A DNA stretch of 64,000 bases from Paralvinella palmiformis (lineage: Eukaryota > Annelida > Polychaeta > Terebellida > Alvinellidae), in assembly GCA_025642065.1 (NCBI GenBank), contig JAODUP010000021.1:172501-236500 (forward strand), given 5' to 3'. A program made the translations under genes and the position numbers. The notes under the pieces were generated by a model. That model searched no databases. It saw nothing but the letters and a program-made list of their open reading frames with translations, and had not been told where the DNA came from. This document shows positions 63,083 to 64,000 of the stretch, piece by piece. Numbering within the stretch: the stretch's first letter is position 1; the number at the start of each line of letters is the position of its first letter.

Positions 63083-64000
63083 GTATTAAATGTAAATGCA
63101 AGAAAGTTTAAACTAGATTAGTGAACGTTAGATTCCGACAATGGTGCTTTGTGGGGTAAGACCATGCACGTTGACAATTATCAGTGCAACAAATTTAAAC
63201 GTCATTTCGTGTTCAAGATGGTAGGTAAATAAAAATTCAACTTTCAACTCGAAGTTAGTTTTAATTGTGCACTTAAATAGTTGCCAAGTAACCTTTAGCC
63301 GTTTTCCCCCTAAATCGCAACCGGTCCTCTCTAATCCCAACTGAAATAACAGTCCCAGGATCTGCGATGGAAGAATTCTCCAAAGTTTGGAGAATAAACA
63401 CGACAACACGTTATTTAACAATCACTCACCAGACGGGTAATCTACGGCGACAGACTTCCAAGGAATATTTCTCATTCCCGAATCTTGGGCCTCTGAAAAT
63501 TCCGCAGTTCCGTCAGTCGACTGCCTTCCGGGGGCAGGGGACAGATTTAATGACGATACAACCAACGGTATGGCTGTCGTGGTGATATCAACAGTTGATC
63601 CATGAACTGCTTCGTGTCGTCTGCCATCTGTCCTGGTTTTGTGTTGCATCATTCTCTTTCCACGCAGCGCTAAGGTGATGATGTCATTTGCATCGTCTCT
63701 GGCTGATGTTTTGTTTCCATCGTCTCTGGCTGATGTTTCGTTTCCATCGTCTCTGGCTGATGTTTTGTTTCCATCGTCTCTGGCTGATGTTTTGTTTCCA
63801 TCGTCTCTGGCTGATGTTTTGTTTCCATCGTCTCTGGCTGATGTTTTGTTTCCATCGTCTCTGGCTGATGTTTTGTTTCCATCGTCTCTGGCTGATGTTT
63901 TGTTTCCATCGTCTCTGGCTGATGTTTTGTTTCCATCGTCTCTGGCTGATGTTTTGTTTCCATCGTCTCTGGCTGATGTTTTGTTTCCATCGTCTCTGGC
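44136..64000 (-). CDS. Giant chimeric multi-domain, multi-pass membrane protein (whole gene, 5' end outside window)
   Basis: Exons on the minus strand: >64000-63430, 62920-62807, 61896-61651, 61108-60983, 60808-60698, 59645-59530, 59195-59122, 58442-58297, 57948-57756, 56722-56512, 56223-56133, 55724-55479, 54597-54415, 53957-53823, 52529-51873, 51703-51644, 51542-51353, 50857-50656, 50431-50344, 49312-49219, 49082-46917, 45714-44136. They sum to 7599 nt, 2532 residues plus stop, and all junctions keep frame. Visible order: glycosylated repeat stalk 1-105, EGF 191-228, Cys-rich 229-310, EGF 311-352, EGF 353-389, SEA-like 390-501, MAM 502-666, Cys-rich 667-748, SRCR 749-854, unassigned 855-1093, MAM 1094-1253, beta-helix-like from 1254, Cys-rich juxtamembrane, about ten membrane helices, cytoplasmic tail of about 170 residues. 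The domains suggest a cell-surface adhesion or recognition receptor; ligand and signalling are unknown. A split into two neighbouring genes cannot be excluded without cDNA. Confidence 0.78.
45829..46218. repeat. 390-bp interspersed repeat, copy 1
   Basis: From ATTACAAAACTTCTATTGTG to GTTCTCCAGAAG this matches 52726-53107 at high identity in the same orientation. It lies in the last intron of gene 2. It has no coding potential; a decayed non-autonomous retroelement is likely. Confidence 0.8.
46224..46404 (-). mobile_element. tRNA-derived SINE, family A
   Basis: Head on the minus strand GGGCGCCTCCGTGGCCC, B box GAGTTCGAATATC, body as in the other copies. It is inserted at the end of the 390-bp repeat. 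Confidence 0.8.
46405..46916. other. 5' part of the last intron of gene 2
   Basis: It holds poly-C at 46560-46571, a family D SINE at 46587-46700 (-), a (TAC)n/(TAG)n inverted trinucleotide tract at 46748-46795, and a 28-base tandem duplication at 46861-46914 that abuts the exon donor. Confidence 0.65.
46917..49082 (-). CDS. Gene 2: beta-helix-like region, Cys-rich juxtamembrane region and first three membrane helices
   Basis: A single 2166-nt exon, phase 2 in and out, donor G|GTTAGC. The first two thirds contain repeated short strands with Asn and Gly turns (DRCNFDSNAA, IRRCNFTNNSA, GGALRIS, GGAVYF, GGSLFLG), as in right-handed parallel beta-helices. A Cys-rich part follows: FCRPCPSGRYITVGSRC, CHSCPYGAVC, GTLCGGCDDGYSEALWGTRC. 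Membrane helices are at about 47400-47330, 47245-47175 and 47025-46950. Many N-glycosylation sequons lie in the ectodomain. This combination resembles large uncharacterised surface proteins of invertebrates and protists; no function is assigned. Confidence 0.88.
49219..49312 (-). CDS. Gene 2: junction exon leading into beta-helix region
   Basis: Phase 1 in, phase 2 out; donor GTAACT. It encodes YYLSKEGRDFDGCGTERLPC then KTAR. The DGCGT...PCKT stretch is commonly seen at the start of parallel beta-helix repeat regions in eukaryotic and bacterial surface proteins. The acceptor GTACCTAG is weak but required by phase. Confidence 0.75.
49578..49760 (+). mobile_element. tRNA-like SINE
   Basis: GTCTCACTGGTTAGAGCATG acts as A box region and GGAAGTTCGAATCCAGG as B box, followed by GGAGGAGGTTTACATCCAGC. 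It lies in the 1 kb intron between 50343 and 49313 of gene 2, which is otherwise unremarkable. Confidence 0.6.
50344..50431 (-). CDS. Gene 2: MAM domain 2, exon c
   Basis: Phase 0 in, phase 1 out; acceptor GTATTCAG, donor GTAATA. It encodes LVFEATLSRSAALGDIALDE then IVIVQGNCK. VFEA, GDIALDEI and the final Cys are the classical MAM closing motif. Confidence 0.9.
50656..50857 (-). CDS. Gene 2: MAM domain 2, exon b
   Basis: Phase 2 in, phase 0 out; acceptor TATCATTAG, donor GTAACT. It encodes IHTPWIEYTGPCCVRFQYLM, then LIELWIETDTTSGWKAASLD and LQGKFK. The GPCCVRFQY core and the Trp placement are typical of MAM. Confidence 0.87.
51150..51315 (-). mobile_element. Decayed tRNA-like SINE
   Basis: The minus strand has GTGGTTGACAAACTGGACTA and a GTATATTCGAATCCG B-box-like stretch. 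It is diverged from family D and lies in the 51352-50858 intron. Confidence 0.45.
51353..51542 (-). CDS. Gene 2: MAM domain 2, exon a
   Basis: Phase 1 in, phase 2 out; acceptor CTTTACCAG, donor GTACGT chosen because only it gives phase 2. It encodes LFSCKFEDNLCGMIQE, ADWIWTGRRLP and GQYYIHLEASG, the canonical MAM opening. Confidence 0.85.
51644..51703 (-). CDS. Gene 2: short linker exon
   Basis: A 60-nt phase 1-1 exon, acceptor TTTTCGTTTAG, donor GTATTT. It encodes EPDIPARYLDAKDNKPQTKE, a charged linker between the unassigned module and MAM domain 2. It is supported by splice signals and phase rather than by homology, and could be skipped without shifting frame. Confidence 0.55.
51873..52529 (-). 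CDS. Gene 2: large unassigned module (about 219 residues)
   Basis: Phase 1-1 exon, acceptor TTGTTTGCAG, donor GTGAGG. It encodes beta-rich sequence with blocks GRVRSIRLSTS, IPFYIQIWRP, YILVHEMKLILP, IYVEVGDILGVYFPEKNPIP and NWSPCRKYHIQADIG. The pattern of alternating strands suggests one or two beta-sandwich modules, perhaps lectin- or jelly-roll-like, but I cannot name the family. Two NGT/NGN-type sites include one true sequon, NGT. The intact 657-nt frame and correct phases support it as real coding sequence. Confidence 0.82.
52726..53107. repeat. 390-bp interspersed repeat, copy 2
   Basis: Second copy of the 45829-46218 sequence, same orientation, in the 53822-52530 intron. The (CAT)n-tailed SINE remnant at 53280-53360 and (AT)24 at 53476-53524 fill the rest of that intron. 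Confidence 0.8.
53823..53957 (-). CDS. Gene 2: SRCR domain, exon b
   Basis: I chose the acceptor GAATGCAG because the join reads FYGSGSGFIAVTKLNCSGSE, the standard SRCR order. The exon ends GVTC-LQ and the donor is GTGAAG. Together with exon a it supplies cysteines at the usual SRCR positions: C in CDDD, ACRQ, LNCS, YMCR, PCTH and VTC. Confidence 0.85.
54415..54597 (-). CDS. Gene 2: SRCR domain, exon a
   Basis: Phase 1-1 exon, acceptor GACGGTTTAG, donor GTAGGG. It encodes VRLSS, GRIEVFNSGRWTTICDDDF, ADVACRQLGF and AAFYGS. These are the signature motifs of scavenger receptor cysteine-rich domains, with an acidic run DDDFDDDDAD. A second possible donor 23 bases downstream would insert eight residues. 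Confidence 0.88.
54773..54946 (-). mobile_element. tRNA-like SINE, family D
   Basis: The minus-strand head is GGGGCGCTGTGATAGCGCAG, with B box TGTGTTCGAAACC. The far end reads AACCGAGGCCGAACCAACCA. The same intron then has (GCGA)n at 54998-55027. Confidence 0.65.
55103..55279 (-). mobile_element. tRNA-derived SINE, family A
   Basis: Head CCGTGGTCTAACTGGTAG, B box GAGTTCGAATC, (ATC)n tail, on the minus strand within the 55478-54598 intron of gene 2. The first few head bases are missing. Confidence 0.8.
55479..55724 (-). CDS. Gene 2: unassigned Cys-containing module
   Basis: Phase 1-1 exon, acceptor TACCTTAG, donor GTAAGT. It encodes EDEKCSEYAMGPHTDTC, MMWTRYCLADAAGN, then a cysteine-poor stretch and RDLRMCYGDNRK. 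I do not recognise the family. Its phase fits both the MAM and SRCR neighbours, so it belongs to the gene. Confidence 0.75.
55994..56040. mobile_element. Single arm of the palindromic element
   Basis: TTTTCAGGTTATATACATAT then TACCTGATTATACAGATTAACTG matches the right arm of the element at 5336-5428. It is followed directly by an (AT)n tract to 56075. Confidence 0.7.
56133..56223 (-). CDS. Gene 2: MAM domain 1, exon c
   Basis: Phase 0 in, phase 1 out; acceptor GTTTTCAG, donor GTAAGT. It encodes INFRSRTFDIRPSEVVIDGI and ends in NQCLG. It corresponds to the closing strand and last Cys of a MAM domain, though the usual DIALDD motif has diverged to EVVIDGI. Confidence 0.82.
56512..56722 (-). CDS. 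Gene 2: MAM domain 1, exon b
   Basis: Phase 2 in, phase 0 out; donor GTAAGA. It encodes MFTLPEVNANSGLSCLTFYY, then an ELEVGVYVSS strand, WQPFWREL and WQQGFIIVNLTYGGN. The SCLTFYYKSKG core and the Trp pattern are those of the middle of a MAM domain. An NLT sequon is present. Confidence 0.86.
56723..57755. other. Gene 2 intron with compound trinucleotide tract
   Basis: (GACT)n near 56950-56995 and a 250-base (TTA)n/(TAG)n/(GGT)n/(AGC)n tract at 57113-57366. Several unbroken reading frames through it are artefacts of the repeat. Confidence 0.75.
57756..57948 (-). CDS. Gene 2: MAM domain 1, exon a
   Basis: Phase 1 in, phase 2 out; acceptor TCTATCCAG, donor GTAAGT. It encodes LFECNFEVDMCNIEQ, then RWQRQEV and GNYYIMVALS. 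This is the CxFE...C opening and the Tyr-rich strand that mark MAM domains. Confidence 0.85.
58000..58163. repeat. Compound microsatellite in gene 2 intron
   Basis: (GCAC)n, (TA)n, (CATA)n, (CA)n and (TA)n in succession, filling half of the 58296-57949 intron. Confidence 0.95.
58297..58442 (-). CDS. Gene 2: SEA-like module, exon c
   Basis: Phase 2 in, phase 1 out; acceptor CATCACAG, donor GTAATG. It encodes NGKPITVTMEIRVSQIV then a helix SLIEAMKREIETSLSYL. At the position where self-cleaving SEA domains have GSVVV this one reads GKPIT, so the usual nucleophilic Ser appears absent. Confidence 0.75.
58623..58806 (-). mobile_element. SINE, family A, head truncated
   Basis: (ATC)n tail and full body on the minus strand; the head stops at CGTTGGTAGCGCG, short of the usual GGGCGCC. 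(AT)n at 58983-59024 lies in the same intron. Confidence 0.8.
59122..59195 (-). CDS. Gene 2: SEA-like module, exon b
   Basis: Phase 0 in, phase 2 out; acceptor AATTTCAG, donor GTATGT. A small 74-nt exon encoding AKKAHEKYIALDGSDSATF and a following strand. It joins in frame to exons a and c. Confidence 0.72.
59530..59645 (-). CDS. Gene 2: SEA-like module, exon a
   Basis: Phase 1 in, phase 0 out; acceptor GTATTACAG, donor GTGAGA. It encodes YKYVMTVALTSVKSHP then a helix-like stretch YKNMAHKLEEM. This beta strand followed by an amphipathic helix matches the start of SEA domains. Confidence 0.75.
59646..60697. other. Gene 2 intron between EGF3 and SEA-like exons
   Basis: It holds a family D-like SINE remnant at about 60262-60405, (ATTT)n at 60541-60564 and three tandem copies of a 23-base ACATCATAAAACATCACAAT-type unit at 60585-60645. 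The remainder is unrecognised. Confidence 0.55.
60698..60808 (-). CDS. Gene 2: EGF-like domain 3
   Basis: Phase 1-1 exon, acceptor TTTTATCCAG, donor GTACGC. It encodes INHCLSEPCLHGKC then CHCSHGYYGKHC, a compact EGF module with all six cysteines. Confidence 0.9.
60983..61108 (-). CDS. Gene 2: EGF-like domain 2
   Basis: Phase 1-1 exon, donor GTAAGG. It encodes NPCETTSCMNGGVC then CHCKAGYTGSRCES, a six-cysteine EGF with a somewhat long third loop. The acceptor TCTAAATAG is less pyrimidine rich than most in this gene. Confidence 0.9.
61275..61474 (-). mobile_element. tRNA-derived SINE, family A, with target duplication
   Basis: Flanked by TTTTTATTGAAGGATGAT on the left (about 61257-61274) and TTTTTATTGCAGGATGAT on the right (about 61476-61493), 17 of 18 matching. 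It carries head, B box and (ATC)n tail on the minus strand. Confidence 0.85.
61651..61896 (-). CDS. Gene 2: Cys-rich module (PAN/apple- or MANSC-like)
   Basis: Phase 1-1 exon, acceptor TTTACACAG, donor GTGAGT. It encodes SCREENFALIQPL, SCKSVLSV, TIDQCMKEAC, INYRVGECLVRRC and YDVYTYL. Six cysteines, a C-x4-C pair and an NYR-GEC stretch recall PAN/apple or MANSC modules. The assignment is weak and needs a profile search; the exon itself is secure because its phase fits both EGF neighbours. Confidence 0.75.
62323..62540 (-). mobile_element. Decayed SINE, family A-like, next to (AT)n
   Basis: ATTTTACGGGAATTTTTATG and GAGGTGAAGTGAAAGATGAA are recognisable family A blocks; the head is strongly diverged. 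An (AT)n tract at 62323-62359 precedes it, in the 62806-61897 intron. Confidence 0.55.
62807..62920 (-). CDS. Gene 2: EGF-like domain 1
   Basis: Phase 1-1 exon, acceptor AACCTTCAG, donor GTGAGG. It encodes DCASHPCRNGGFC to CKCRRGYSGKNC, with six cysteines in EGF order and the aromatic-Gly signature near the end. Confidence 0.9.
63027..63079. repeat. (AT)n microsatellite in gene 2 intron
   Basis: About 26 AT units in the 63429-62921 intron, which otherwise shows nothing notable. Confidence 0.95.
63430..64000 (-). CDS. Gene 2, first visible exon: DGN(K/E)TSARD repeat stalk and Ser/Thr-rich linker
   Basis: The open frame runs from the window edge through about 11.5 copies of a 9-residue unit DGNKTSARD, then DANDIITLALRGKRMMQHK and a linker ending AVDYPS. 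The donor is GTGAGT, phase 1, and it joins in frame to the EGF exon at 62920. Each unit holds an N-K-T or N-E-T sequon, so the stalk may be densely N-glycosylated. The linker contains RGKR, another possible convertase site. The exon start lies beyond 64000. Confidence 0.72.
63691..64000. repeat. 27-bp coding minisatellite
   Basis: About 11.5 copies of a 27-base unit; only one substitution (T to C at 63739) is evident. The unit length is a multiple of three, so copy-number change would keep the gene 2 frame. The array runs off the window. Confidence 0.95.

Noticed and set aside
63670..63990. Reading frame METKHQPET repeated eleven times
   Set aside because: It ends in a stop right after the array and has no splice partner. 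The frame DGNKTSARD is open throughout and joins the next exon in phase.

Overview
This window is nuclear genomic DNA of an invertebrate animal, most likely a lophotrochozoan and plausibly a mollusc. The evidence is long genes built of extracellular-domain exons with GT-AG introns, a very high load of (AT)n, (CA)n and tetranucleotide microsatellites, many tRNA-derived SINEs, and hAT- and THAP-type DNA elements. The phylum is an inference; no ribosomal or mitochondrial marker is present. Nothing bacterial or viral was seen.

Two large genes lie tail to tail. Gene 1 (+ strand, coding 767-40100, 14 coding exons, 682 residues by my splice model) encodes a secreted protein: signal peptide, one WAP-type four-disulfide domain, nine CCP/sushi domains and a short acidic tail. 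This is the layout of nematode LEV-9 and fly Hasp, extracellular scaffold proteins of cholinergic synapses. All 14 exons join in frame. An RGKR furin-type site lies between CCP8 and CCP9, close to a weak splice donor whose retention would end the protein at the same place.

Gene 2 (- strand, coding 64000 to 44136, 22 exons in the window, 5' end outside it, at least 2,532 residues) encodes a giant chimeric membrane protein. In order it has a tandem nonapeptide stalk with one N-glycosylation sequon per repeat, EGF, a Cys-rich module, two EGF, a SEA-like module, MAM, a Cys-rich module, SRCR, an unassigned module of about 220 residues, MAM, a probable parallel beta-helix, a Cys-rich juxtamembrane region, about ten membrane helices and a cytoplasmic tail. 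The exons join in frame to a single stop. The complete architecture matches no named family I know and is the best candidate here for something undescribed.

Layout: 1-766, upstream region with a possible TATA box; 843-19053, an 18.2 kb first intron with microsatellites, SINE fragments, a palindromic element, a 185-bp direct repeat pair and a dead hAT transposon; 19054-40100, the WAP and CCP exons, with introns holding two further hAT-like elements, a SINE with perfect target duplication, three THAP-exon-bearing elements and a 9 x 71-bp hairpin minisatellite; 40101-44135, intergenic repeats; 44136-64000, gene 2. Several repeats end within tens of bases of splice sites. All exon boundaries and domain names come from reading the sequence by eye; no alignment, transcript or profile search was available.
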